From Acidobacteriota bacterium (GTDB taxonomy: Bacteria > Acidobacteriota > UBA6911): 64,000 bases of DNA. Numbering within the stretch: the stretch's first letter is position 1; every line of letters begins with the position of its first letter. Shown piece by piece: positions 38,913 through 47,999 of this stretch. The translations under genes were made by a program, and so were the position numbers. The DNA lies in the NCBI GenBank assembly GCA_012729555.1, contig JAAYCX010000057.1, positions 1 to 64,000 on the forward strand, read 5' to 3'. Below the pieces are notes generated by a model. That model was not told where the DNA came from. It saw only the letters and a program-made list of their open reading frames with translations, and made no database searches.

Positions 38913-41687
38913 CTACGCGGTGCGGGACACCGTCTCTTCGGACCCCAGCGCCGCCTGCGCCGCGGCCAGCCGGGCGATCGGCACGCGGTAGGGGGAGCAG
39001 GACACGTAGTTCATGCCCACGCTGTGGCAGAAATGGACCGAGGAGGGTTCGCCCCCGTGCTCCCCGCAGATGCCCACCTTCAGGTCGGGCCGGGTCTTTC
39101 TCCCCCTTTCGGTTCCCATCTGCACCAGCTGTCCCACCCCTTCGCGGTCGAGCACCTGGAAGGGGTCCTCCGCCAGGATCCGGTTTTCGATATAGAAGGG
39201 GAGGAACTTGCCCGAATCGTCGCGCGAGATGCCGAACGTCGTCTGGGTCAGGTCGTTGGTCCCGAAGGAGAAGAACTCGGCCACCTCCGCGATGCGGTCG
39301 GCCGTCAGCGCCGCGCGCGGGAGTTCGATCATGGTGCCGACCAGGTAGTCCACCCGGCGCCCCGCCTTTTCGAACACCTCCGCGGCCACGCGCCGCACCA
39401 CCTCCGCCTGGAGCCGGAGCTCGCTCACGTCCCCCACCAGCGGGATCATGACCTCGGGGAACACCTCGCCCCCCTTCTTCTGCACCCTCACGGCCGCCTC
39501 GAAGATGGCGCGCGCCTGCATCTCGGTGATCTCGGGGAACACCACCCCCAGGCGGCAGCCCCGGTGGCCCAGCATCGGGTTGGCCTCGTGCAGGGCCTGG
39601 ACCCTGTCCCACAGGACCCTGGAGTTGACCTTGAGCTTGCGCGCCAGCTTGCGCGTTTCCTCCTCGGTGTGCGGCAAAAACTCGTGCAGCGGCGGGTCCA
39701 GGGCGCGGACCGTCACGGGCAGCCCGCTCATCGCCTTGAAGATCCCCTCGAAGTCCTTGCGCTGCAGCTTGAGCAGCTCCTTGAGCCCGCCCAGGTAGAG
39801 GCGCCTGGGTTCGGCGATCGCCTTCTCGACCTTCCGGCGGGCGTCGGCGAGTTCCTTGCGCTTCTTGGGCGAGGTCGCCTTGCCGATCTCGGACTCGAGC
39901 GCCCCGAGCTCGCGCTCCAGGCGCTTGTACTCCAGCGAGCCCAGGATCATCTGGCGCACGTGATCGATGCGTTCCCCCGCGAAGAACATGTGTTCGGTGC
40001 GGCACAGGCCGATCCCCTGGGCGCCGTACTTGCGCGCGATCGCGGCGTCGGCCGGCGTGTCGGCGTTGGTGCGCACCTTCAGCACGCGGGCCTTGTCGGC
40101 CCACTCCATCAGGCGCCGGAAATGGTCTCCCAGCTCGGGGTCGATCAGGGGCGCCTGGCCGAGGATGACCTGGCCGCTGGTGCCGTCCACCGTGATCCAG
40201 TCCCCCTTGCGCACCTTGACCTTGCCCACCGAGAACTCGTTTTTGGCGTAATTGATGGCGACCTCCCCCGCCCCCACCACGCACGGTTTGCCCCAGCCCC
40301 TGGCCACCACGGCGGCGTGGCTGGTGGGCCCGCCGGTCGAGGTCAGGATCGCCTGCGCGGCGTCCATCCCCCGCACATCCTCCGGCGAGGTTTCCCGCCG
40401 GACCAGCACGGCGGGCACGCCCTTTTCCTTCAGCTGCTCGGCGTCCTTCGGGGTGAACACGACCCTTCCCGCGGCCGCGCCCGGGCTGGCGTTGATCCCC
40501 CGCGTCAGCACGGTGAGCGCGGCCTTGGGGTCGACCATCTTGTGCAGCAGCTGGTCGAGGTCCCCGGCCGGCACGCGCATGACGGCCGTAGTCTCGTCGA
40601 TGATGCCCTCCTGGACCATATCCACGGCGATGCGGACCGCGGCCGGCCCGGTGCGTTTGCCGTTGCGCGTCTGGAGCATCCAGAGCTTGCCGCGCTCCAC
40701 CGTGAATTCGAGGTCCTGCATGTCGCGGTAATGGCGCTCCAGCTTCCGGGCCACCTCCACGAACTGGCGGTAGATCTCGGGCATGTAGTCCTTCAGCTCA
40801 TCGATATGTTTCGGGGTCCGGATGCCGGCGACGACATCCTCCCCCTGGGCGTTGACGAGGTAGTCCCCGAAGAGCTTCGGCTCCCCGGTGGCCGGGTTGC
40901 GGGTGAACGCCACCCCGGTGCCCGAATCCTCCCCCATGTTGCCGAACACCATGGTGACGATGTTCACCCCCGTGCCCAGGTCGTCCGGGATCCGCTCGCG
41001 GCGCCGGTAGGCGATCGCGCGGTCCCCGTTCCAGGAGCGGAAGACGGCCTTGATCGACTCCTCGAGCTGCAGGTAGGGATCGGAGGGGAACTCGCTCCCG
41101 GTCTCGGAGCGGACGATCTTCTTGAACTCGCGGCAGAGGGCGGAAAGGTTTTCGGTTTTGAGGTCGGTGTCGAGTTTCACCCGCAGGGAGCGCTTCATCT
41201 TGTCGAGCGCCTGCTCGAACAGTTCCCCGTCCACCCCGAGGACGATCTTGGAAAACATCTGGATGAACCGGCGGTAGGCGTCGAGCGCGAACCTCTGGTT
41301 GGAGGTCAGCTCGGCCAGGCCCCGCATCGTCTCGTCGTTCAGGCCGAGGTTGAGGATGGTGTCCATCATGCCGGGCATGGAAAACTTGGCCCCCGACCGG
41401 ACGGAGACCAGCAGGGGATTGGACGGGTTGCCGAATTCCTTGCCCGTGGCCCCCTCCACCTTTTTGAGCGCCGCCAGGACCTGGTTCCACATCCCGTCCG
41501 GAAACTTCTCCCCGGCGCCGTAATAGGAGTTACAGGCCTCGGTGGTGATGGTGAACCCGGGAGGAACGGGCAACCCCGCGTTGGTCATCTCGGCGAGCCC
41601 GGCGCCCTTGCCGCCGAGCAGGTCCTTCATCCCGCCGTTCCCGTCCGATTCTCCGTTTGCAAAAAGGTATACGTATTTGGTGGACAT
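38913..41687 (-). CDS. ppdK: Pyruvate, phosphate dikinase
   Basis: 924 residues from ATG 41687 (AGGAGA upstream); the longer frame adds 16 residues before the typical MSTKYVYLFANG. Interconverts pyruvate + ATP + Pi and phosphoenolpyruvate + AMP + PPi. The N-terminal ATP-grasp half has LLGGKGAGLAEMTNAGLPVPPGF in two motifs and MVFGNMGEDSGTGVAFTRNP; the central swivelling domain carries the phosphohistidine in TSTGGPTSHAAVVARGWGKP (His within PTSHAA); the C-terminal PEP/pyruvate domain holds GICGEHGGEPSSV with the catalytic Cys. A charged helical insert (about 618-660, SEIGKATSPKKRKELADARR) is slightly extended. Allows PEP formation from pyruvate or PPi-linked glycolysis. Confidence 0.95.
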   Translation of the reverse strand: MSTKYVYLFANGESDGNGGMKDLLGGKGAGLAEMTNAGLPVPPGFTITTEACNSYYGAGEKFPDGMWNQVLAALKKVEGATGKEFGNPSNPLLVSVRSGAKFSMPGMMDTILNLGLNDETMRGLAELTSNQRFALDAYRRFIQMFSKIVLGVDGELFEQALDKMKRSLRVKLDTDLKTENLSALCREFKKIVRSETGSEFPSDPYLQLEESIKAVFRSWNGDRAIAYRRRERIPDDLGTGVNIVTMVFGNMGEDSGTGVAFTRNPATGEPKLFGDYLVNAQGEDVVAGIRTPKHIDELKDYMPEIYRQFVEVARKLERHYRDMQDLEFTVERGKLWMLQTRNGKRTGPAAVRIAVDMVQEGIIDETTAVMRVPAGDLDQLLHKMVDPKAALTVLTRGINASPGAAAGRVVFTPKDAEQLKEKGVPAVLVRRETSPEDVRGMDAAQAILTSTGGPTSHAAVVARGWGKPCVVGAGEVAINYAKNEFSVGKVKVRKGDWITVDGTSGQVILGQAPLIDPELGDHFRRLMEWADKARVLKVRTNADTPADAAIARKYGAQGIGLCRTEHMFFAGERIDHVRQMILGSLEYKRLERELGALESEIGKATSPKKRKELADARRKVEKAIAEPRRLYLGGLKELLKLQRKDFEGIFKAMSGLPVTVRALDPPLHEFLPHTEEETRKLARKLKVNSRVLWDRVQALHEANPMLGHRGCRLGVVFPEITEMQARAIFEAAVRVQKKGGEVFPEVMIPLVGDVSELRLQAEVVRRVAAEVFEKAGRRVDYLVGTMIELPRAALTADRIAEVAEFFSFGTNDLTQTTFGISRDDSGKFLPFYIENRILAEDPFQVLDREGVGQLVQMGTERGRKTRPDLKVGICGEHGGEPSSVHFCHSVGMNYVSCSPYRVPIARLAAAQAALGSEETVSRTA

Positions 41688-41743
41688 CTCTGGTCTCCTG
41701 CGAAAAATGAGTCTGAAAATGGGTGCTGACGGCACAACCCCTT

Positions 41744-41772
41744 ATGCTACCTCAAAACGGGATGCCGATCAA
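41744..41772 (-). promoter_or_regulatory. Possible promoter of ppdK
   Basis: Minus strand TTGATC (41772-41767), 17-bp spacer, TAGCAT (41749-41744). Leader about 50 bases. Confidence 0.35.
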
Positions 41773-41819
41773 AACAGAAAGGGATGGAGAGCGGAATCGG
41801 GGCGGCGGGGGGAGTTTCC

Positions 41820-41882
41820 CAGCCTGCGACCGTACCGGAAGCCCGGTTGCCCGGGCTCCCGGCAGGCGCCGATCGCAGGCTG
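41820..41882 (-). other. Nested stem-loop with GNRA tetraloop between lpxD and ppdK
   Basis: On the minus strand the outer stem CAGCCTGCGA/TCGCAGGCTG (10 perfect pairs) encloses an inner 12-bp stem CCGGGAGCCCGG/CCGGGCTTCCGG (one G-U pair) capped by a GCAA tetraloop. Ten bases separate the stems on the 5' side and five on the 3' side. No T-run follows. It could be a processing or termination signal after lpxD or a small structured RNA. Confidence 0.5.
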
Positions 41883-41944
41883 AGATCAGCTTTCTCGAAT
41901 AGCCTGATTTCCTTATCGGCCGGCGGGCGCGGGGGATGAGCCCA

Positions 41945-42982
41945 TTATGAATTTTTTTCGCTCCCCCGGCCGGCGCGCAGGGCGCGGAACTCCCCCTCGA
42001 GCGCCCGTACCTTCTTCACCAGGTCCGGCAGCCGGGCGAAAGCGGCCGACGCGCGCAGCCAGGCGGCGCTCGCGAAGGCCGGGGAACCGGAGACGGCGCT
42101 CCCGGCCGGCACGTCGTGGGAGGTGCCGCTCTGGGCGGTGATGACGGCGCCGTCCCCCACCTCCAGGTGCCCGGCGAATCCCGCCTGTCCGCCCACCATG
42201 ACCCCCCTGCCGAGGCGAGTGGACCCCGCCAGGCCCGCCTGTGCGGCCACCACCGAGCAGGCCCCCACCTCGGCCCCGTGTCCCACCTGCACGAGGTTGT
42301 CCAGCTTCGCCCCGCGCCGGACGACCGTATCCCCGACGGCGGCCCGGTCGATGGTGGAATTGGCCCCCACCTCGACGTCGTCCTCGATGACGGCCCTCCC
42401 CGTCTGGGGAATCTTGTGCCAGGCCCCGTCACGGGTCGGGGCGAAACCGAACCCGTCGCCGCCGACCACCACCCCGTTCTGCAGCACCACGCGGTCGCCC
42501 ACCCGGCACCCTTCGCGCACCACGACCCCCGAATGGAGCACGCACCCGGGACCGATCTCGGCGCCGGGATAGAGGACCACGTGGGGGTGGATCACCGTGC
42601 CCGCGCCGACGCGGCAGCGCTCCCCTATGACGGCGCAGGGGCCGACGGAGACTCCCGGGCCGAGGAGGGCGGTGGGGGCCACCACGGCCGCGGGGTGGAC
42701 CCCCGGTTCCGGCCGGCAGGGTTCGAAAAAGAGTTCCAGGGCGCGCGCGAAGGCGAGATAGGGGTCGTCCGTCCTCAGGCTCGGGATCTCGACCGCGGGG
42801 ATATCCTCCCCGAGGATGATGGCGGACGCCCGCGTGCCCGGGATGTGCCGGATATATTTCCGGTTGGAGACGAAGGTCAGGTCCCCCGCCCCGGCCTGTT
42901 CGATCCCGGCCACGCGGACGATGTCCGCGTCCGGGCCGACCATCCGGCACCCGATTCTTTCGGCAATCTGGGAAAGCTTCAT
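41945..42982 (-). CDS. lpxD: UDP-3-O-acylglucosamine N-acyltransferase (lipid A)
   Basis: 345 residues from ATG 42982 (MKLSQIAERIG); starts at 42994 and 43015 are possible and none has a strong ribosome-binding site. An N-terminal uridine-binding domain (AGAGDLTFVSNRKYIRHI, DPYLAFARALELFF) precedes left-handed beta-helix hexapeptide repeats (for example SVGPCAVIGERCRVGAGTVI), with the catalytic His in VQVGHGAEVG. The C-terminal helix (LPDLVKKVRALEGEFRAL) completes the trimer. Third acylation step of lipid A; evidence that the cell makes LPS. Divergent from murJ with a gap of about 52 bases. Confidence 0.93.
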   Translation of the reverse strand: MKLSQIAERIGCRMVGPDADIVRVAGIEQAGAGDLTFVSNRKYIRHIPGTRASAIILGEDIPAVEIPSLRTDDPYLAFARALELFFEPCRPEPGVHPAAVVAPTALLGPGVSVGPCAVIGERCRVGAGTVIHPHVVLYPGAEIGPGCVLHSGVVVREGCRVGDRVVLQNGVVVGGDGFGFAPTRDGAWHKIPQTGRAVIEDDVEVGANSTIDRAAVGDTVVRRGAKLDNLVQVGHGAEVGACSVVAAQAGLAGSTRLGRGVMVGGQAGFAGHLEVGDGAVITAQSGTSHDVPAGSAVSGSPAFASAAWLRASAAFARLPDLVKKVRALEGEFRALRAGRGSEKNS

Positions 42983-43034
42983 GGCGAGGGACATGGTAGA
43001 CTTAGAGGCCCGCATCCGTCAAGAAGAGGCCGCA

Positions 43035-44651
43035 GTGAACAGTGACGCGACACCCCTCCCGCCCGGCGCCGACATCCCGCACCGGACGCGCAGCATCGGC
43101 GCCGCCATCGCCATCAGCCGGGTCCTGGGGCTGGTGCGCGAGATGGTGCTGGCCCGCTATTTCGGCGCCGGCTCCTTCACCGACGCCTTTTACATCGCCT
43201 ACCGGATCCCCAACATGCTGAGGGACCTTTTCGCCGAGGGAGCGCTCTCGGCCGCCCTGGTGCCGGCCTTCATCCGGCGCCTGACAGGGGGGGGGAGGGA
43301 AGAGGCCTGGGTCCTGGTCAACCGCCTCGTCAGCGCCCTGCTCCTCATCCTGGGCGCCGTCACGCTCGGCATCTACTTCGGGTCCCGCGGGATGGTCTGG
43401 ATGCTGGCGGCGGGATTCCGGGAAAGCCCGGAAAAGTTCGAGCTGACGGCCCAGATGACGCGCATCCTCTCCCCCTTCCTCCTTTCGGTGTCGCTCGCCG
43501 CCGTGGGCATGGCCGTGCTCAACGCCTGCGGCCGCTTTTTTCTCCCGGCGCTGGCGTCCTCGGTCTTCAACCTCTCCTGCATCCTGGCCGCGGTCCTGCT
43601 CAGCCCCCTGATGCCGGGCTGGGGGCTCGATCCGATCGTCTCCATGGCCGTGGGCGCGGTCGTGGGGGGCGCGGGCCAGTTCCTGGTGATGGTCCCGCCG
43701 ACGCGGGCGCTCGGCCACCGCTTCCGCCTCGATTTCGGGTTTTCCGACCCGGACCTCCGCGCCATCGGGCGGTTGGCCCTCCCCGCCGTCCTCGGCCTCT
43801 CGGCCACCCAGATCAGCATCGTCGTCGACAGTCAGCTCGCCTCCCTTCACGGGGACGGCCCCGTGTCCTGGCTCGGCTACGGGTTCCGGCTGATGCAGCT
43901 CCCCACCGGCCTCATCGGGGTGGCCGTGGCGACCGCGACCATGACGGCGGTCTCGGAGTTCGCCGCACGCGGCATGCGCGACCGCATCGGGCCCGCGCTC
44001 GGCTCCGCGCTGAGGCTGTCGGCCTGCCTCCTCTTTCCCGCCATGGCCGGCCTCCTCCTTTTCCGCGGGGAGATCGTGCAGCTCCTGTACCAGCGGGGGG
44101 CCTTCCTGGAGGCGGACACGCTGGCGACGAGCCGCGTCGTCCTCTTCTACACGCTGGGGCTCTTTTCCTTTTCCGCGGTGAAGATCCTCACGCCGGCCTT
44201 TTACGCGCTCGAAAACACGAGGACGCCCGTCCGCCTGAGCCTCGTGGCGGTCGCGGTCAAGGTCGCCCTGAGCTTCCTGCTGATCCGCCCCCTGGGCTTC
44301 CTGTGCCTGCCGCTGGCCACTTCGCTCTCCTCGTGGCTCCATTTCGCCCTCCTCTCCCGCCGTCTCCGGCGCGTCCTCCCCCGGGGGGCCGCCCGCGGGA
44401 AGGAGCGCCCCGGGGGCGCCTACCTCCGCATCGCGCTCGCCTCCTCGGCGATGGCGGGGGTAGCCCTGGCCGTTCACCGCGCGGCGGCGCTCGTGTTGCC
44501 CGGCCCCGGCGCCCTCCCTTTGCTTTTTCGCCTCGGGGCGGCCATAATGGCGGCTCTGGCGGTGCTCGTGCCGCTGCTCGGGCTGTTCAGAGTGGAGGAG
44601 GCCGGGGAACTGGCCCGCCTGGCGGGCGGTTTCCGGCGCAAGGGACGATGA
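43035..44651 (+). CDS. murJ: Lipid II flippase MurJ
   Basis: 538 residues from a GTG at 43035 (AAGAGG upstream); an ATG at 42993 is an alternative that would overlap the lpxD start region. Fourteen predicted membrane helices of the MOP superfamily. MurJ marks: [40 protein letters not shown] and [15 protein letters not shown], with essential Arg residues in the first two. Flips lipid II across the inner membrane for peptidoglycan. Overlaps xerD by four bases. Confidence 0.93.
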   Translation: MNSDATPLPPGADIPHRTRSIGAAIAISRVLGLVREMVLARYFGAGSFTDAFYIAYRIPNMLRDLFAEGALSAALVPAFIRRLTGGGREEAWVLVNRLVSALLLILGAVTLGIYFGSRGMVWMLAAGFRESPEKFELTAQMTRILSPFLLSVSLAAVGMAVLNACGRFFLPALASSVFNLSCILAAVLLSPLMPGWGLDPIVSMAVGAVVGGAGQFLVMVPPTRALGHRFRLDFGFSDPDLRAIGRLALPAVLGLSATQISIVVDSQLASLHGDGPVSWLGYGFRLMQLPTGLIGVAVATATMTAVSEFAARGMRDRIGPALGSALRLSACLLFPAMAGLLLFRGEIVQLLYQRGAFLEADTLATSRVVLFYTLGLFSFSAVKILTPAFYALENTRTPVRLSLVAVAVKVALSFLLIRPLGFLCLPLATSLSSWLHFALLSRRLRRVLPRGAARGKERPGGAYLRIALASSAMAGVALAVHRAAALVLPGPGALPLLFRLGAAIMAALAVLVPLLGLFRVEEAGELARLAGGFRRKGR

Positions 44652-45535
44652 AGAGGAACCTGGTCGGTGAATTCACGGCCTACCTGCGGGTGGAAAAGGG
44701 CCTGGCGGACAACACCGTCTCCGCCTACGCCCGCGACCTCCGAAAGCTGTACGCGTTTGCCGGGGAGTACGGCCGGGAGCCGGAGGCCCTCTCCCACGAC
44801 GACCTCGCCCGCTGGATGGAGCGCCTGCTCGAGGAGGGGCTGAGCCCGCGCTCCACCGCCCGGGCGTGCAACGCCGTGCGCGGATTTTACCGTTTCCTCC
44901 TGGGGGACCGGATCATCGAGGCGGATCCCACCGAACACCTCGAGACCCCCCGCGCCCGCAAGCCGCTCCCCCGGTTTCTCCACCGCACCGAGGTGGAGGC
45001 TCTGCTGCGCGCGCCCGACGCGGAGACCCCCCTGGGGAGCCGCGACCGGGCGATGCTCGAAACGCTCTACGCCTCGGGGCTGCGCGTCAGCGAGCTGGTC
45101 CGGCTGGCGCTCGCCGGAATCGATTTCGATCTGGGCGTCCTCGTCTGCACGGGCAAGGGGAACAAGGAGCGTCTCGTCCCGGTCGGCGCCGCCGCGCTCG
45201 ACCAATTGCGGGAGTATGTGCGCAGGCACCGGCCGGAAATCCTCGGGAAGCGCCGGAGCCCCTACCTGTTCGTCACCCGCCGCGGGGGGGCCATGACGCG
45301 GCAGGGCTTCTGGAAGATCGTACGGGAGTGCGGCCGCCGGGCCGGGATCCGCAAAACCCTCTCCCCCCACATGCTGCGGCACAGTTTCGCCACCCACCTG
45401 CTCGAAAACGGCGCCGACCTGCGCTCCGTCCAGGTCATGCTGGGGCACGCGGATATTTCGACGACGCAGATCTACACCCACATCACGCGCGAGCGCCTGA
45501 AGCGGGTCTACCGCAAATACCACCCGAGGGCCTGA
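44648..45535 (+). CDS. xerD: Tyrosine recombinase XerD-like
   Basis: 295 residues, normal Xer length. SAM-like core-binding domain ([20 protein letters not shown], then a helix through [15 protein letters not shown]) and catalytic domain with Arg in [13 protein letters not shown], Lys in [12 protein letters not shown], His-x-x-Arg in [20 protein letters not shown], His in [12 protein letters not shown] and Tyr in TQIYTHI. Resolves chromosome dimers at dif together with a second Xer protein not in this window. No arm-binding extension, unlike the element integrase at 1832. ATGA overlap with murJ. Confidence 0.9.
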   Translation: MKRNLVGEFTAYLRVEKGLADNTVSAYARDLRKLYAFAGEYGREPEALSHDDLARWMERLLEEGLSPRSTARACNAVRGFYRFLLGDRIIEADPTEHLETPRARKPLPRFLHRTEVEALLRAPDAETPLGSRDRAMLETLYASGLRVSELVRLALAGIDFDLGVLVCTGKGNKERLVPVGAAALDQLREYVRRHRPEILGKRRSPYLFVTRRGGAMTRQGFWKIVRECGRRAGIRKTLSPHMLRHSFATHLLENGADLRSVQVMLGHADISTTQIYTHITRERLKRVYRKYHPRA

Positions 45536-45539
45536 ACCG

Positions 45540-47858
45540 TCAGGTGCGGAGCTTCAGGAAGAGGATGCATCCCGCGGCGCCGAAGAGAAGGTTGGGGGCC
45601 CAGGCCGCGAGCATCGGCAGCAGGATCCCGTAGGCCCCCATCGCCTCGAACGCCCCCGAAACCCCCCAATAGGCTATGGCGACGGCGACGCTTATGCCGA
45701 TGCCGAAAAACGCCCCCCTCTTGCCCGCCGCGAAGGAAAAGGGGATTCCCACGAGCGCCATGACCAGGCAGCTGAGGGGAAAGGACGCCTTCTTGTGCAG
45801 CTGCACCTGCAGTTCCATGGCGTTGTAGCCCGCCTGCTTCAGGTAGCGGATGTAGCGCGCCAGCTCCAGGTAGGTCAGCTTGGAGGACTCGCGGGGCTGG
45901 AAGATCTCCCTCTTGAAATAGGAGGCCTTTTCCGGGAAACGCTCCGTCGCCGTCCGGATGATCTCGAAGCCGGAGCCGCCGGCGTCGTAGCTGCGGCTCC
46001 ATCCGTCCGCCAGGAGCCAGAAGCCGTCGGGGCGGATCCGGGCGCTCGAGGCGTGGATCCGTCGCCGGATGCGGACCGCGTCGAAGTCCACGTCGTAGAC
46101 GTTGAGATCCACGAAGGAGTCCTTGTTTTCGTCGAAATACTCGTAGTTGTAAATCCTGCCCCCCTCGCCGAGGATCCATTTCCGCTCCAGCCGGCGCGCG
46201 CTGCGCGGCGGTTTGTTCAGGATGGTGCTGCGCAGCCCGTCCTGCCGGTCGTTGGCGTAGGGCAGGACGTAATCCTGCAGCACGAACAGGCCCAGGGAGA
46301 GCAGGCAGGCGGCCGCGAGGATCGGCACCGCCAGCCGGTACAGGCTCCACCCCCCGGCCTTGAGCGCCGTGATCTCCGAGTTCTTCTCCAGGATCCCGAA
46401 GTGGATCAGGATGCCGAGCAGCACCGAAACCGGGATGGCGAACATCAGGATCTGCGGTATGAGAAAGAACAGGTAATCGAGCACGGAGAGGGTCGGGATG
46501 CCGTTCTTGATGATGTCGTCCATCAGCTCGAACAGGGTCAGGAGCAGAAAGAGCGAGGCGCAGGAGGCCAGGGACCAGAGGAAGAAGCCCCAGAACCCCC
46601 GGAGCATGTGAAGGTCCAGGACGCGCGGGAACAGCCGCCGCACCGCGCGCCCCGCCCACCCGAGCAGCGCGTAGTCCATGCGGGCGAGCCGCCCGGGGAG
46701 GGCTCCCGGGCGCGGGCGGGCGACCAGGGGGAGGGAAAGAGGCCCGAGCCGGTGACCCAGCCCGAAGGTTTTTTCCACCCTCCCGAGCAGCAGCCAGCCG
46801 GCCAGGGTGAGGACGATGTTGGCCCCCCAGGCTCCCATCCAGGGGGGGATTCTGCCGACCCCCGCCAGGCGGAGCCCGTTGAAGAAGAGCATGTAAAACA
46901 GGATCACCGCGAGGAGGCTGAGGGCCAGGCCGAAGGTACGCCCCGATTTCGGGTTGCTGACCCCGAGGGTAAGGCCCAGAAGACCAAATGGTATTATCGT
47001 TAAAGGAAGAGCTATTCGACGATGTAGCTCAAGTACTTCCTTAATATTTGAATTCTCTCCGCCCGCCACCGAGCGCCGCAGGAGTTCGAGGCTCCCCATT
47101 TCTTCGGCCCTTGGCGGGCGCGCCCCGACCGGGTCCCGCTTCTTCAGCTCCATGGATATATCTGTTGATTTAAATAGGCTTACGCTATCGCGGTCCGGAT
47201 GCTCCGGGTCGGTCGCATAGCTGGCCCCCTCCTCGAGGTGCAGCTGCATCGAACGGTTGGCCGCATCGGGGATCCAGAGGACGCTCCTGGCGACGATGAC
47301 CCGGGGAGCCCGGGGGTCGGAACCGTCGGCCAGGAAAATGCGGCTCCCGCGCTGCCGGTCCGCGCTCACGTCATCGAGGTACACGACCAGCTTCGGGATC
47401 TCCTCGTAAAACACCCTCGGCTGGATGCGCGTGATCCCGGCCGACAGTTCGATCTCCGCGACCGCCTGGCGGCGCCAGTCGTTGGTACGCGGCATGACCC
47501 AGAGGGAAAGCGCCGCGGTGGCGGCTCCGACGAGGCCGCCCAGGACCAGGATGAAGACGAGCAGGCGCCTGAGCGGGATGCCGCAGGCACGCAGCGCCAG
47601 CACCTGGCTTTCGCCCGAAAGCCCGCTCATGCCGACCAGCACCCCGATCAGGAAGGAGAGCGGCAGAGAAAAGATGAGAATGGCGGGGAGGATCGAACCC
47701 GCGATCCTGAGGAGGACCCCGAGGGAGGCGCTCCTGGACAGGAGCAGTTCGGCGAGCGAACCGAACTCGCGCACCGTGACGACAAAGGTCAGGACCACCA
47801 GCGCGATGAGGAAAGGGGCGGCGATGGCGTGAAGGAGGAGCTTGTTAATCCGGTTCAT
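45540..47858 (-). CDS. LPS export ABC permease, LptF-LptG fusion
   Basis: 772 residues, twice a normal LptF or LptG. The N-terminal half (about 1-365) is a complete permease: helices 1-3, a periplasmic beta-jellyroll (about 130-270) and helices 4-6 (LPLTIIPFGLLGLTLGVSNP). A short basic linker (RPRPGALPGRLARMDYALLG) leads to the second half with the same order (LHMLRGFWGFFLWSLASCAS; KNSEITALKAGGWSLYRLAV; FPLSCLVMALVGIPFSFAAG). The coupling-helix motifs (SQVLALRACGIPLRR and SEITALKAGGWSLYR) that contact the LptB ATPase occur in both halves. One polypeptide therefore probably replaces the LptF/LptG heterodimer that extracts LPS from the inner membrane. It is convergent with xerD, five bases apart. 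Two AT-rich patches occur at about 46975-47055 and 47150-47200. Confidence 0.9.
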   Translation of the reverse strand: MNRINKLLLHAIAAPFLIALVVLTFVVTVREFGSLAELLLSRSASLGVLLRIAGSILPAILIFSLPLSFLIGVLVGMSGLSGESQVLALRACGIPLRRLLVFILVLGGLVGAATAALSLWVMPRTNDWRRQAVAEIELSAGITRIQPRVFYEEIPKLVVYLDDVSADRQRGSRIFLADGSDPRAPRVIVARSVLWIPDAANRSMQLHLEEGASYATDPEHPDRDSVSLFKSTDISMELKKRDPVGARPPRAEEMGSLELLRRSVAGGENSNIKEVLELHRRIALPLTIIPFGLLGLTLGVSNPKSGRTFGLALSLLAVILFYMLFFNGLRLAGVGRIPPWMGAWGANIVLTLAGWLLLGRVEKTFGLGHRLGPLSLPLVARPRPGALPGRLARMDYALLGWAGRAVRRLFPRVLDLHMLRGFWGFFLWSLASCASLFLLLTLFELMDDIIKNGIPTLSVLDYLFFLIPQILMFAIPVSVLLGILIHFGILEKNSEITALKAGGWSLYRLAVPILAAACLLSLGLFVLQDYVLPYANDRQDGLRSTILNKPPRSARRLERKWILGEGGRIYNYEYFDENKDSFVDLNVYDVDFDAVRIRRRIHASSARIRPDGFWLLADGWSRSYDAGGSGFEIIRTATERFPEKASYFKREIFQPRESSKLTYLELARYIRYLKQAGYNAMELQVQLHKKASFPLSCLVMALVGIPFSFAAGKRGAFFGIGISVAVAIAYWGVSGAFEAMGAYGILLPMLAAWAPNLLFGAAGCILFLKLRT

Positions 47859-47870
47859 AGACCGCTTACT

Positions 47871-47889
47871 TTATATTATTGCAATATAA
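47871..47889. other. AT-rich inverted repeat upstream of the LptFG gene
   Basis: TTATATT and AATATAA (7-bp arms, loop ATTGC) lie 13 bases before the LptFG start codon, in the place of a -10 region or 5' leader. Confidence 0.45.
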
Positions 47890-47939
47890 TGGTTTAGACT
47901 GATCCGGCGGCACTCCGCCCTCTCCCGGCTCAACTTCTG

Positions 47940-47953
47940 ATAAGATATCTTAT
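47940..47953. other. Perfect 14-bp palindrome
   Basis: ATAAGATATCTTAT lies in the 141-base gap between the bifunctional nuclease stop and the LptFG start, with TTGACA abutting it on the minus strand. Operator-like; no partner recognised. Confidence 0.4.
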
Positions 47954-47999
47954 GTCAACTAGCCTGGATGGGCCGGAATCCCGCACTCCCCCGCCGCGC

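Noticed and set aside
38883-41729. 948-codon open frame on the plus strand
   Set aside because: Antisense to ppdK, which has all its catalytic motifs; no recognisable protein features in the antisense frame.
44648-45535. Second mobile-element integrase
   Set aside because: Size, lack of an arm-binding domain and coupling to murJ fit the housekeeping Xer recombinase.
45540-47858. LptFG as two genes joined by a missed stop
   Set aside because: The frame is continuous with a plausible linker and normal codon use across the junction; no ribosome-binding site and start pair is evident at the middle, so a true fusion is preferred.
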